Of a stretch of DNA of 64,000 nt, positions 12,261 through 24,432 are shown in pieces. Origin of the DNA: Anastrepha obliqua (Eukaryota; Arthropoda; Insecta; Diptera; Tephritidae); assembly GCF_027943255.1 (NCBI RefSeq), contig NC_072895.1:34136001-34200000 (forward strand). The letters run 5' to 3'. The notes under the pieces are model-generated. The model ran no database searches, was not told where the DNA came from, and saw nothing but the letters and a program-made list of their open reading frames with translations. Every line of letters begins with the position of its first letter. Within the stretch, counting starts at the first letter, position 1. The translations under genes were made by a program, and so were the position numbers.

Positions 12261-13785
12261 CTAGCAAACCCGGCCCCCTTCGCTGGGCACACTAAAATAG
12301 AATAGATATGGTTTAGAACAGAAAATATATGATTTTCATATTATTTATTTCTTTAATCTTTATTCAAGCGCTTTGGCATAAACAATATTGTTTGTTTTTC
12401 TATTTGTTTTTGAGTAAATATAAAATATAAATTGAAAATCAGGAAAAAAGAAGATTGTTTTTAAATTTCAAATTAACGCATATGAATAACTAAGAAACAA
12501 TCGTCTTTTTTCCTGATCATCCATGAATTTTTCGTTTCAATTTATATGTTTTATTAAGTATTGGAGCTTTTTTAACCATTATCCATTTATATTTTTCAAA
12601 AAAAAAAAAAACGAAAAAAAATTTTTTTTCCACGAACACATAATTTCATTCGGATTTCACATTAAATTCTCAAATTTCGTAAGAAATTATTCACTGTTCC
12701 AAAATCCACTCCAAAAAAAATCACAAACAATTTTTACATGTTGCACTTACGTTTTTTCCTTATGGCATCCAAATCAGAAAGAAATATTGACACATTGGAA
12801 CTCACACTGTCAATTTGACGGTTCAGTTCCGCCCCAAGCGTTAAAAAAGTAAGCGATATTATGGCTGGTTCAAAAGAACCCTGTACCCGTTGCCAGTGCT
12901 CCGAATTACAACCAAACTTTACGAAACCCATTCTCAATACTTACTTAACAATGTGCATAAGTTTGGTTTAATTCGGTGCAAAGACACGGCGGGTCCACGT
13001 TTTGGCGTATATTTCGAGACCCTAGTCATCAGTCAACAGCTTTCATTTGATACCCATACTGTAAATACACGCCCGAAGGTTACCCGGGCCCACGTTTTGA
13101 CCTATATCTCGAGACCCTATCTACCAATAGGTATTCAAACTATACGGAAATCATCTTCAATACCTACTTAACAATGTGTGTAAGTTTGGTTTAATTCGGT
13201 TCAAAGACACGGCGGGTCTACGTTTTGGCATATATTTCGTGACCCTAGTCATCAATAGGTATGAAAATTACCCCGTATTAAAGCACTTATCAACAGCTTT
13301 CATTTGATACCCATATTGTACATACACAACCAAAGGTTACCCGGGTCCACGTTTTGACCTATATCTCGAGACCCTAGTCACGGAGCGGCATGAAAAATAC
13401 TCTGTACTAAACCATTCACCAACAGCTTCCATTTGATATCCATATTGTACAAACACATTCTAGGCTCCACGTTTTGGTCTCTATCTCGAGACCCTAGTCA
13501 CGGAGCGGCATGAAAAATACTCTGGACTAAAGCATTCACCAACAGCTTCCATTTGATATCCATATTGTACATACACATCCGAAGGTTACCCGGGTCCACG
13601 TTTTGACCTATATCTCGAGCCCTATTTCCAAAATAAAATATAATCCATGTTACTCGTGGATGATGTAGCTTTCGAATGGTGAAAGAATTTTTAAAATCGG
13701 TCCAGTAGTTTTTGAGCCTATTCATTACAACCAAACAAACAAACAAACAAACACAAAGTTTTCCTCTTTATAATATTAGTATAGA
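12261..13785 (-). mobile_element. Helitron-like non-autonomous element, copy 1
   Basis: On the minus strand it begins TCTATACTAATATTATAAAG and ends in GC-rich sequence able to form a short hairpin, followed by TTTGCTAG: the 5'-TC and 3'-CTAG signature of Helitrons. It sits between host A and T with no target duplication. The E arm at 9420-9985 shows the empty site, so both ends are fixed to the base. The interior has six ~95-130-bp tandem units starting near 12991, 13086, 13214, 13343, 13463 and 13592, and a 67-codon open frame. Length 1525 bp. Confidence 0.88.
12734..12937 (-). other. Conserved 67-codon reading frame in Helitron copy 1
   Basis: Open in both Helitron copies with only a few residue changes and no stop (compare 20714-20917). 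The segment LGAELNRQIDSV...SIFLSDLDAIRKK looks like ordinary protein and is followed by GTAAGT, a perfect 5' splice site, so it may be a captured host exon. I cannot name the protein. Confidence 0.4.
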
Positions 13786-13990
13786 TTTGGAAATAAATAT
13801 ACATACATACATACATAAATGCACAGACGAAAGCAAGCTGTGATTGCCACAATAGAATTGCTAATGGAACGTTCTTCATCTGACAGCGATGATGAAATGG
13901 AAAAAATTTTTGGGGACAAAGTAAAATCATGTGAAGAAAGTGTCGCAGACGTTACTTTGCATTTTTTTATTTAATACGCATCCGTTATAA
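13786..13990 (+). repeat. Element E, right arm continued, with short coding-like stretch
   Basis: Continues E after the Helitron. The frame from about 13830 reads AVIATIEL, then SSSDSDDEMEKIF, and recurs at 57121-57240 in another E copy. It may be the start of an unknown transposase. No longer similarity was recognised. Confidence 0.55.
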
Positions 13991-14035
13991 CAATGAAATT
14001 GAAAACCTTATTGATGATGAAAATGTAATATGTTT

Positions 14036-14284
14036 TATTAAAACGCAGCGGATTAGATGGATTGGCCACATCATAAGAATGCCCAACGAAAGAATCCAAA
14101 AAAGGATGTTTACTTTGCGTCCATTCGGAGGAAGAAAGAGAGGCCGACCAAGAAAGAGATGGCTTGATGACGTGGAAGCAGACTTAAAAGCGATGAACGT
14201 TCGTAATTGTAGAAATGAGAGAAGAGAGAGACTGAATTGGAGGAGGATTGTTGATGAAGCTATGGTCCACCGCAGACTGTGAAG
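14036..14284 (+). mobile_element. Non-LTR retrotransposon fragment, 3' end (RTE-like family B)
   Basis: Encodes RIRWIGHIIRMP...GGRKRGRPRKRWLDDV, typical of the region after the reverse transcriptase domain in RTE/CR1-type elements. The rest of the open frame is missing. It abuts the TTAA element at 14296. Confidence 0.75.
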
Positions 14285-14295
14285 CTAAGAAAGCG

Positions 14296-15133
14296 GGTAG
14301 TCAGAATTTTTTTTAAAGAATAATATCTTAAAAATATCGTGTGAAAATTTGAAGTGAATCCGACAAATACTTTTCGAGTTATTCAACAATTAACAAAGGG
14401 CGCTCGGGCGCTCCGGAGCGTTTGTATGCTGAAAAAATGGATGCTGTACGGATGAAAATGGCAGATAAGCGCGCTAACGTTAATACTCGAGAAGGTGGAA
14501 TGCTATGACGGCTGAAAAACTAGTTATTATATGGCCCAGGGATAGATGACACAGTGTAAGTAATTAAATAATTCGTATAACTCTACGTAAATCGATAGCA
14601 AAACTTTAAATGCGTTTTTCTCAAAACTATGTTTTTGGAACTGGTGTTCACTGTAACTAAAAAACCGCTTGGTAGATTTCAATAAAATTTATACTGCATT
14701 TAGAAAACATAAAAAACTCGTGCCTGATCGAAGAATTTTTTTTTTTCAAGAATTTCAATTTTTTTAAACAATTAATTGTCGGTTTTTTCTCGAAAATCTG
14801 AAAAATATTTCCTGAGACCGCCATATTGTTAATTTTGAAAAAAAAAACAAAGCTTCGATCAGGCACAAGATTATCTATTAATAAAACTAATTTCTCTTGT
14901 CCGATTGCTTTTAGATGAGTCTCCAAGGACTTGTGACGATCAGCGCAAGGGACTTCTGGAGAAACGGGCTCCACACAAACAGCGATAACTTTTACAATTA
15001 TTAATTTTTGTTTTAATTTTTGCTAAAATCAAGTCGAAAAATGATGTATTAATGCTATGTTTTTAATTTTGTAAAATAAAGCAATAAAATTGAAAATCAA
15101 AATTTTTTCGGGTCTCTGACTAACCCTAACCCC
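14296..15133. mobile_element. TTAA-flanked element, family GGGGTTAGGGG, inverted copy, left end clipped
   Basis: Reverse orientation relative to 5823-6544. The right end has complete TIR and TTAA (15134-15137); the left keeps GGGTAGTCAG but lacks the outer bases and TTAA. The shared box lies at 14603-14622 on the minus strand. About 173 bp (14420-14592) has no counterpart in the other copy. Confidence 0.75.
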
Positions 15134-15457
15134 TTAACAAATTAAAAAAATTGTCATCAGTATTTCCAATTTTTTATCCAGAATATTTGGAAAAATTCTG
15201 GCTATGCAGTTTTATATTCCAATAATTATTGGTTGCAAAACTGTAAATTTTCTTACTTCAAAATTCTGGTCGGTTTTTGCCATTTTTTTCGCTGAAGTAT
15301 TGAGTTCTTTTTTTGTTATAAAAGACATCCGCACATGCTGAAGAAAATTCTCAATATCGTATGCAAAAGAAAAAAATGTAAAAATCAATGCGATTTTTTA
15401 CCGAGTTCAAGTTATATAAAATTGCACAGCTTGAAGTTTTCTAAATCTTCTGATTAA

Positions 15458-16908
15458 GGGGGCAAATACCTGGAAACGGTCATATTTTCCCTGATTTTCA
15501 TTAAAATTATGTAAAATGAAGAAGTCAATATATTTTTTTCAAAATTGGTATACAGTTTATTTATACATTAAAATAATATAAAAAATGTGGTTTTTTATTT
15601 TAATCATTTAAAATGGCGGATTTACATTCAATTCTTCCAGGAAGATCGCAGCGGGGCCTCAGAATCGGCGGGCATTGTAGTATCGGCGTAAGTGACCTGA
15701 ATACAAACAACCTAAACTTTTTTTTGTTTATTAATGTCATAATTTCTATATGAATTAAAAAAAATGTAAAAAAAAATCGCCGAATAAAATGCTTCAAAAA
15801 AAAAAAGAAAATGAATTTTGGGTCGAATTTTCCTACTATTTTTTCGAAAAATTTTTAAATTGTAAATTCACATAGAAAATAATATCATAAAAAAGATGTG
15901 TGCAAAATTTCAGGGAGATCGGTCAATAACTTTTCGAGTTGTCGTGTACGCCAATTCGAAAAATATAGTTTTGAGAAAAACGCGTCTAAAGTCGGCAACG
16001 TAACGGCTGGTTAAGTTTCAAGGACCGGTGTTGATTTTGAATAAAATACAATTTTTTTAAGAAATTATTGTCATTTCTCTTTATTATGATAATATTGGTA
16101 TAGCTCAATTACGTATGAGGCATAATTGAGATTCTATGCCGTAAATGTGCCGAATTATCTCATCCTTTAGCTCTTGAATTGTTGGCGCCTTATATTTTCT
16201 TTTAAATAACCCCAAAGAAAAAAGTCCAACGGTGTCAAATCACATGATCTTGGCGGCCAATTGACATCGCCGCGACGTGAGATTATTCGGCCATCAAACT
16301 TTTCGCGTAAAAGAGCCATTGTTTCGTTAGCTGTGTGACAAGTGGCACCGTCCTGTTGAAACCACATATCGTCCACATCCATATCTTCCAATTCGGGCCA
16401 TAAAAAGTTCGTTATCATCTCACGATAGCGAACACTATTCACAGTAACTGCCGCTGGCCCATAAACCGCACCAAACAGTCACTCTTTGTGGGTGCATTGG
16501 TTTTCCGGCAATCACTCTTGGATTATCATCCGCCCAAATGCGGCAATTCTGCTTATTGACGAATCCACTGAGGTGAAAATCTGCCTCATCACTGAAGATG
16601 ATTTTCTTCGAAAATTGACCATTCACTGTTGCCATTTCCTGCTACCATTCTGACCATTGACTCGATTGTGTATCTTTCCATGGTTCAAATTGAGTTAGTC
16701 TGAAATTGAAAAATGTCAAATGAAATGCAAGAAAAAACTTGACGTTTAGGTGTGGTTCACATTAAATATCGGCCCTTGAAATTTAACCAAAGAAGAAAGA
16801 AATACCTTAATTTACGTTCTAAGAATTTTTTGACATTCTCTTAAAATATTATATTAACATTTTATGCAAAAAAAAATTTTTTTCGAAATTTTTCAGGTAT
16901 CTGTCCCC
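15458..16908. mobile_element. TTAA-flanked element, family GGGGACAGATACCTG, holding a DD41D mariner
   Basis: TTAA at 15454-15457 and 16909-16912. Termini read GGGGGCAAATACCTGG on the left and, as complement, GGGGACAGATACCTG on the right. Box GAGAAAAACGCGTCTAAAGT at 15973-15992. A second copy is at 49598-51195 in inverse orientation. The mariner at 16014-16783 is inserted in it, because the flanking sequence is continuous in the other copy. Confidence 0.8.
16014..16783 (-). mobile_element. DD41D (rosa-type) mariner, internally deleted, family X
   Basis: TA at 16012-16013 and 16784-16785. TIRs AGTTTCAAGGACCGG and complement AATTTCAAGGGCCGA. Transposase pieces on the minus strand: IIFSDEADFHLSGFVN (first Asp), WFQQDGATCHTAN (second Asp) and SCDLTPLDFFLWGYLK, whose last Asp is 41 residues after the second. 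Frameshifts occur near 16165 and 16440, and the N-terminal DNA-binding part is absent. Confidence 0.85.
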
Positions 16909-16912
16909 TTAA

Positions 16913-18351
16913 AAAGTCGAAAATGTTGATGGCAATTTTTTTAAATCTCTTAAACATTTGTGAATTTTGTACTAAGTTTGGAGGTTTGAGTTATATGGTT
17001 TTTTTTGTGAAATGCACTACACTTTTATAAAAAATATAACAAAACAAAAAAAAAAAAATTAGATAAAGAAAAAAAAAATACTTAAAGCTTCGTAATTCGT
17101 CACGCTTCTATTAGTTCGAACACAGGTGTAGTTAATTGGCTAATCCAATAGTAAGAGCAGACGAGAAAGTTAAAAACACAGCACTAGAATAGCGGATACT
17201 AAATCTCCTTTACATTGACCGAAAACAAAACACGAAGATGTATTTCCAGTATTTATCAAATTCAATAATAATCGACAGCTTTTAAAATAAAATACTTTTG
17301 TATGTTTTGTTTTTTACCAAATACATTTTTTTCATTTGCTGCATTGCTGCATGAGAAGTTGCAGGAAATGTGAGTAAAATATGAATGAGTAATCAAATGT
17401 GTTCAATGATCTGTGAATTCGACATTTACTTACAGAAATACACGCATGTTTGTATGTATGCATGCTCACAAAGTACATTTATTTGTATATACACATATAC
17501 ACACATACATCTATTCAACTAATACTGCACAGCTACACGGCCACGGCCGTATTCCAAGGAAGACACCCCAAATGCATTGAACTCGCGGACCCAAAATATG
17601 CATACATACTTACATACATACATACATCTGTAATTAGTGACCATTCCTTAAGTAAGGATTATGCAAAACTTTTAAGTTCGAGTGCTCTAACTAGTCCGTA
17701 TTATGAAAATAAACACGTGCCTTTTTGAAATATTGGTACATTTACATACTCGTACCTTGGCTGCTGCGGCAGTGAGTATGCAAATTGGGTTGACCAGTGG
17801 TCACCAATACATAAGCACACGCGGTGAAACTCAAAAATATGCAAATCTCTGCATATGGACTGTATTTATGGAAAATATGTTCAAAACCAAAAACGCGAAA
17901 TTTCCACTTCAACAAATCATTTAAAATTTTGTTGAGAATGTGCGTAAATATGTATTCGTATGTATGCACATAAATAGTTAAGCAAATGCTGACGCTTGTA
18001 AATCGATATATTGGCAGAAGAACGAGTGAGAGTGTGCGTGTACACGGACATATCAGCGATTATAGGAGAAGAGAAGGTTACATACATGGTGAAATGATTT
18101 TTAATGGTGCGGCCAATATCAGACCGTTAACCTGAGAACTGGGAGCGCATTTAGGAGCGTAACAGGAGACGAGCTTACAAAACAACTGAGATTGTGTTAG
18201 TGATATACGAAAAAATCAACACAACCTTCTCTAAAGTTACTTCGTTGCCGTCTGAAAAACGACTGATTGAACGAGTGTGTCAATTTGTGTGAAACGAGCG
18301 TGCAGAAGTCTGCTGCCGAGGGCCAATGGTGAGCTTAAAATCCAGCTAGTA
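16913..18351. other. Non-coding, microsatellite-rich
   Basis: Poly-A tracts near 17045 and several CATA/TACA stretches (17450-17640). Short reading frames here follow the microsatellites. No gene supported. Confidence 0.4.
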
Positions 18352-19626
18352 CGAGGGGTGGCTTTTATATGTCGGGATTAGAGGACAAAAACAAATTTTA
18401 ATAATCGAAAATCACTTTATTGTTTTTCAAAATATTCTCTTTTGCATGCGTTTGAACCAATTGTCGAAGCACTTTTGCCACTCTGAATGAGGTACCTCCA
18501 AAACATGTATTCTGAATGCCGCAACCGCTTCTTCAGGTGTCGAAAAACGTTGACCTCTCAGTTTGTTTTTTACGTACGGGAATAAAAAGAAGTCATTCGG
18601 TGCCAAGTCAGGACTATACGGCGGATGACCCATTAATTCGATGTTTCGGGTGCTCAAAAATGCAGTTGTTTGAGCCGATGTGTGAGAGCTCGCATTGTCC
18701 TGGTGAAGAGTGATCCGTCTTTGGCGATTGGTTTTCCTAATTTCTTGGAAGACAACTGGCAAACAAATGGTTGTGTACCACTCAGAATTTACTGTTCTGC
18801 GTTGTTCTAGTGGTACGGTTGCGACATGTCCAGTTTTTCCCAAAAAATAGGCGACCATTTGCTTGGAAGTGCTTCGTGCGCGAACAACTTTTGTTGGATT
18901 TGGCTCATCTTGAAACACCCATACAGTCGACTGCTGTTTACTTTCGGGCTCATACGCGTAAATCCAGGATTCATCACCTGTCACGATGTCATAGACGTGT
19001 TTCGAAGCCCCGCGATCGTATTTTTTGAGCATTTCCTTCGACCAATCGACACGGGGCCCTTTTTGAGCGATTGACAAATTGTGTGGGATCCAACGCGAAC
19101 AAATTTTTTTGACAGTCAAATGTTTATGCAATATTGAATGTATGCTGGTCCCACTAATGCCTAGGATTGTCTCAATCTCACGATAGGTCACATGACGATC
19201 TTGCAATATCAGTTCGCGCACAGCATCAATGGTTTTTGGAACAACAACTGATTTTGGACGACCTTCACGAAATTCGTCTTGGAGTGAACTACGACCACGA
19301 TTGAATTCACCATACCATCGATAAACACTGGTCCTTTATGGAGCTTCATCGCCAAAAAATGAATTAAGTTCATCCATGCAATGTTGCTGAGTTAATCCAC
19401 GTCGAAAGTTGTTAAAAATAATGGCACGAAAATGTTCACGATTTAATTCCATTTTTGGACCGAGATGAATCTTTTAAGTTACTGTAAACAACACAAATAG
19501 CGCTGGTATTTCAAAATGTTCTGAGTACGTAAAAGCCAAAAAATGTCAAACTTTGCGATACAGCTGTCAGTTGCCAGATTGCAACATCAGGGTTGCCAAC
19601 TCCCGACATATAAAAGGCACCCCTCG
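18352..19626 (-). mobile_element. mariner (DD34D), copy 1, near-complete
   Basis: TA at 18350-18351 and 19627-19628; TIR CGAGGGGTGCCTTTTATATG with one mismatch at the left. 1275 bp. The transposase frame runs from ATG at 19452 to the stop at 18427 (341 codons). It is interrupted once by TAA in GCTCCATAAAGG, where the sister copy at 46889 has TCA. TGDESWIYAYEPES (first Asp), HQDNASSHT (second Asp) and SPDLAPNDFFLF (third Asp, 34 residues on) are present. Confidence 0.93.
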
Positions 19627-19628
19627 TA

Positions 19629-20239
19629 TAACTCCTGATACGCCGTGCTACCAGAAGTACCTATCTATAAGTACACCGCTTTAGACTGCATGAGCCGCCT
19701 CTAGTCCAGTATGTGATGAAGAGAAAAATGCAAGGCTTGTGTTTTTTGTATGCCCACGAATTGCGGCTAGCATACGCGACTTAGCTGCACTATCAGTAGA
19801 TCCGATAGTACCAGAAAACTTATTCGACATCATGACGACTTCTGCTGAAAACAGTGAACGACGTAAACGCAGTCCCCTGTCAGCTGTTACGATCAAACTA
19901 ATGAGAACCATGTAAATGAAAAATTCCTTCCTTCCGTATCGTAGTATCGTAGATTTTATTTCACGATATTTGAAAAATCCCGTAAAACCCTGTCAGCTGA
20001 GTGCTCTCTCACCACACTATGTTGCCAAGCAGTACATTTCGAAATCATTTACAAAATAAACTTAGAAAAATTATAATTTCTATGAAAATAACTTAAAAAC
20101 ACTGGAGAATAATGTTGATTATAGATAAATGAACATTTGCATTTGTAGGTTTTTGGCTTTGGTTTATTAAACAATGAAAAATTGTAACTGATAACGCGGA
20201 AGAGCACAAAACTGTATATGCAAGTATGTATATCAATGA
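19629..20239. other. Unassigned spacer
   Basis: Short minus-strand frames at 19681-19911 and 20049-20246 with no recognisable similarity. No repeats seen. Confidence 0.35.
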
Positions 20240-21524
20240 CTAGCAAACCCGGCCCCCTTCGCTGGGCACACTAAAATAGAATAGATATGGTTTAGAACAG
20301 AACATATATGATTTTCATATTATTTATTTCTTTATTCTTTATTCAAGCGCTTTGGCATAAACAATATTTTTTGTTTTTCTATTTGTTTTTGAGTAAATAT
20401 AAAATATAAATTGAAAATCAGGAAAAAAGAAGATTGTTTTTAAATTTCAAATCAACGCATATGAATAACTAAGAAACAATCGTCTTTTTTCCTGATCATC
20501 CATGAATTTTTCGTTTCAATTTATATGTTTTATTAAGCATTGGAGCTTTTTTAACCATTATCTATTTATATTTTTCAAAAAAAAAAAAAAAACGAAAAAA
20601 TTTTTTTTTCCACGAACACACAATTTCATTCGGATTTCACATTAAATTCTCAAATTTCGTAAGAAATTATTCACTGTTCCAAAATCCACTCCAAAAAAAT
20701 TCACAAACAATTTTTACATGTTGCACTTACGTTTTTTCCTTATGGCATCCAAATCAGAAAGAAATATTGACACATTGCAATTCACACTGTCAATTTGACA
20801 GTTCAGTTCCGCCCCAAGCGTTAAAAAAGTAAGCGATATTATGGCTGGTTCAAAAGAACCCTGTACCCGTTGCCAGTGCTCCGAATTACAACCAAACTTT
20901 ACGAAACCCATTTTCAATACTTACTTAACAATGTGCATAAGTTTGGTTTAATTCGGTGCAAAGACACGGCGGGTCCACTTTTTGGCATATATTTCGAAAC
21001 CCTAGTCATCAATAGGTATGAAAATTACCCCGCATTAAAGCACTTATCAACAGCTTTCATTTGATACCCATATTGTACATACACAACCAAAGGTTACCCG
21101 GGTCCACGTTTTGACCTATATCTCGAGACCCCAGTCACGGAGCGGCATGAAAAATACTCTGTACTAAAGCATTCACCAACAGCTTCAATTTGATATCCAT
21201 ATTGAACAAACACATTCTAGGGTCCACGTTTTGGTCTCTATTTCGAGACCCTAGTCACGGAGCGGCATGAAAAATACTCTGGACTAAAGCATTCACCAAC
21301 AGCTTCCATTTGATATCCATATTGTACATACACGTCCGAAGATTACCAGGGTCCACGTTTTGACCTATATCTCGAGCCCTATTTCCAAAATAAAATATAA
21401 TCCATGTTACTCGTGGATGATGTAGCTTTCGAATGGTGAAAGAATTTTTAAAATCGGTCCAGTAGTTTTTGAGCCTATTCATTACAAACAAACAAAGTTT
21501 TCCTCTTTATAATATTAGTATAGA
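20240..21524 (-). mobile_element. Helitron-like non-autonomous element, copy 2
   Basis: Same termini (TC... and ...CTAG on the minus strand) and same interior as 12261-13785, but only four tandem units (starting near 20971, 21100, 21220 and 21349), so 1285 bp. The matching 67-codon frame is at 20714-20917. The base outside the 5' end is G on the element strand, not the usual A. Confidence 0.85.
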
Positions 21525-21859
21525 CAATATTGTGTTGATACCACGAAAAACAAACACACACAAACCGATGTATTGTGTAAATATGTAATTAAAAGAACGC
21601 AGTTGTTCTCACGCGATGAGTTTTTGTGTCGTTCACTATTTTCAGCATTCGAAGCATGCAAGGGATTCGGTTTCGTGAGCAATCGGCGGTATCCAAAATG
21701 CATTAAAACACGCAGCAGTGAGTAAAGCATCCGTCTTCAAGGTCAACGGCTGCTAAACGGACGATATTCGAGAATTCGAGAAAAAAACGGACTCTTAAGT
21801 CGACGTGAGACAAGTATGGAGGGAAAGGGTGAACAGACCCAACAAAATTGTGGGAAGTT

Positions 21860-22130
21860 GTAAATGCAACTTTTGATGGCGCATAGTAGACATAGCGCAG
21901 CGAATGGATACAAAGGCTCCGGCTCGGAAATTATTCGTTGCGGTACCAGCTGGTGGTAGCAGAAGAAGGGGAAGGCCTCCTCTGTGTTGGAAAGATCAGA
22001 TGGAGAAGGACTTGATTCACTTGGCGTGCCCAACTGGCGTTGGTTAGCATGAGAAAGAGATGAGGAGCGCTTTGTTGAACTTGGCCAAAATCGAGTAAGC
22101 GGTTATCGCGCCAATTAAGAAGAAGAAGAA
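21860..22130 (+). mobile_element. Non-LTR fragment, extreme 3' end (family B)
   Basis: Decayed coding with GGSRRRGRPPLCWKDQMEKD and a 3' end ...GGTTATCGCGCCAATTAAG followed by AAG repeats. The same 3' end occurs on the minus strand at 24433, which shows that both belong to one family. Confidence 0.65.
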
Positions 22131-22940
22131 CTTTTGACGGACTGCATGTGAAGAGCAACTAACGTAGAGCCTACTGCTCAAAAGGCCTACTTAACGATAG
22201 TACCGGGAGGGGATCGGTACTTAAACGGTAAGAGGTTTAGTTCGAGTTAAACACTGTCCAACACCGACGGGGTAAATGCTTTCGAGGCTTCCTCGTAAAT
22301 ACGAACAAAACAAAACTAGAAATATACGAGGTGTGTTCAAAAAATAAGGTGAAGATTTTGCGGGCTACGTACATTCGACTTTCGATTATTATTTTATTAT
22401 ACAATTTGTTAAGAAAGTGTTTTTCCGATGGGCAAAAACATACTGCCCGTTTATTTCAAAAACCTACTGCCCAATAGTTATATTTGTAGGCGACAGCCTT
22501 TCAACATCGCGTGACATTTTCATGTACATTCTTATTTGGACTTATCGACGTTGATATGGCGCCCGATACTCTTTCCTTTTATTTCACTGTTAGTGAAAAG
22601 TTCATCCATGTACCTTAGATTTTGAGCGAGGATGGCTATGCCAGCAGCACACGCGATAAATAGGCCGAAGCGGCTGATTATATGACCCGATTTCACATCG
22701 TCTTTAATTGTGTAGTGTAAAAACAAAGTGAATACAGTTGCTGATAACTTGTTTGATATCTCTTGCGATGGCAAAGTGTTCCGACTGTTCCCACAAGAAC
22801 TTTTCCTTTGGTGTTGTTGAAGGTGGCCTTAGTTAAGCCAAATAGTTGTTTGTTTATACTTTTCAAGGCTTTGCATTAGACCACGTTTTCAGTCAGTTGT
22901 TGTGCGACCGGGAGGAAAACCACTCTGATACTCTCCCAGT
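22131..22940. other. Unassigned, with a lone mariner-like end at 22324-22352
   Basis: TACGAGGTGTGTTCAAAAAA resembles the terminal repeat of mellifera-type mariners, but no partner end was found. A minus-strand frame (22532-22774) holds a hydrophobic stretch FGLFIACAAGIAILAQNL; I do not recognise it and it may be chance. Confidence 0.35.
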
Positions 22941-24052
22941 GATGCTTTCCATTTCAATTCAACCGGGCTATTCGGGCCATGTTCTTCGATTTCGATGTAA
23001 CTGAAATATGTTGCTTTCTGGTCAAAATAATGAGACACGTATTTTTTTGTTCGCCCAAAAAAATTTTTTTTCAAGAGTTATCGGCAATTTTGTTTTTCGG
23101 TTCAAACTCGATTTTTTTTAATTATATAAGAATTTTTTTTTTTTAAATGCCCATAACTTAGTCAAAAATGAACCGATTTTAATAATTCTGGGTTCAAAAT
23201 GATCGTAATTACTTACACGAGCGACTTCATGTAGAAACAATTGCAAAAAAGTAGTTGAAAATTTTTTATTTAGCAAAAAAGCAATTTATCGGCTCAAAAT
23301 CGATTTTTTTAATTATATAAGAAAATTTTGTTTTTAAATGCTCATAACTTAGTCAAAAATGAACCGATTTTAATAATTTCGGGTTCAAAAGGATCGTCAT
23401 TACTTACACGAGCGATTTCATGTAGAAACAGTTGCAAAAAAGTAGTTGCAAATTTTTTATTTTGCAAAAAACAAAAAGTGCGAAACAGGTTTTTTACTCA
23501 AAATTTCATTACTCAAAAACAACTCATTTTAGCTACTGGGCATTCAGCTTAATTGAAGTTTGAGGTGTCCTCTTGATTTGGAAAAAGTTATAAAAAAAAC
23601 AAAAATACACTTTTTGAAATATTGAAAAAGTTATAAAAAAAACAAAAATACACTTTGTGAAATATTGAATTTCGAAAAAATTTCAATTTTTTTTCTTTTT
23701 TGCTAAATAAAAAAATTTTCAACTACTTTTTTGCAACTGTTTCTACATGAGGTCGCTCGTGTAAGAAATTATGATCATTTTGAACCCAGAATTATTAAAA
23801 TCGGTTCGTTATATAAGTTATGGGCATTTAAAAAAAATTGTTTCTTATATAATTAAAATATATATATAAAATTAAAAAAAATCGAGTTTGAGCCGATAAA
23901 CAAAATTGCCGATAACTCTTGAAAAAAAAATTTTTCGGGCGAACAAAAAAATACGTGTCTCATTATTTTGACCAGAGAGCAACATATTTCAGTTACATCG
24001 AAATCGAAGAACATGACCCGAATAGCCCGGTTGAATTGAAATGGAAAGCATC
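22941..24052. mobile_element. Foldback-type long-TIR element, copy 1
   Basis: Both ends start ATGCTTTCCATTTCAATTCA and stay complementary for more than 200 bp, so most of the element can fold on itself. No coding capacity. A ~180-bp segment is tandemly duplicated (23114-23292 and 23293-23470), which makes it longer than copy 2 (57371-58227). Confidence 0.82.
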
Positions 24053-24432
24053 CAGTATATTTTCCGCCGCACATCTGAGGCGGTACGCCAACAACTCGAG
24101 AATAATTAGTAGCAGGTGCTGAGTAGTGGGATTCCTCGCCTTGCTTCTTTTTTGTGGATTGGTACTAACAATCCTACCAACCATGCGTCAGGTACAGTTT
24201 CTTCTCTCCATAGTTATAGTATGAGCTTGAGTATCACTGCTACTCCAACCTCGTTCAGATGTTTAAACAGTTCAGCGGTAATGCCATCTTTTCCATGTGC
24301 GCTGTTGTTTTTCATACAATTGATAATCTTTATTAGTTAATTTAGCGCTGGCTCGGTTCACAATTCTCATATCCAGCTTAATTTCTCAAATCTGCATGTT
24401 CTTCTACTGGACTAGGGGTAAACTTATTCTTC

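Noticed and set aside
12985..13640. CRISPR-like direct repeats
   Set aside because: Units are long, contiguous and inside a Helitron-like element in an insect genome; a minisatellite.
18427..19221. Domesticated mariner transposase gene
   Set aside because: It lies between intact TIRs with TA duplications and has a premature stop; an ordinary dead element.
21743..22158. Minus-strand frames rich in Ser/Pro
   Set aside because: Antisense of the non-LTR fragment on the plus strand.
22532..22774. Frame with a hydrophobic segment, possibly a small membrane protein
   Set aside because: Neighbouring sequence is repeats; no family recognised; single short frame likely chance.
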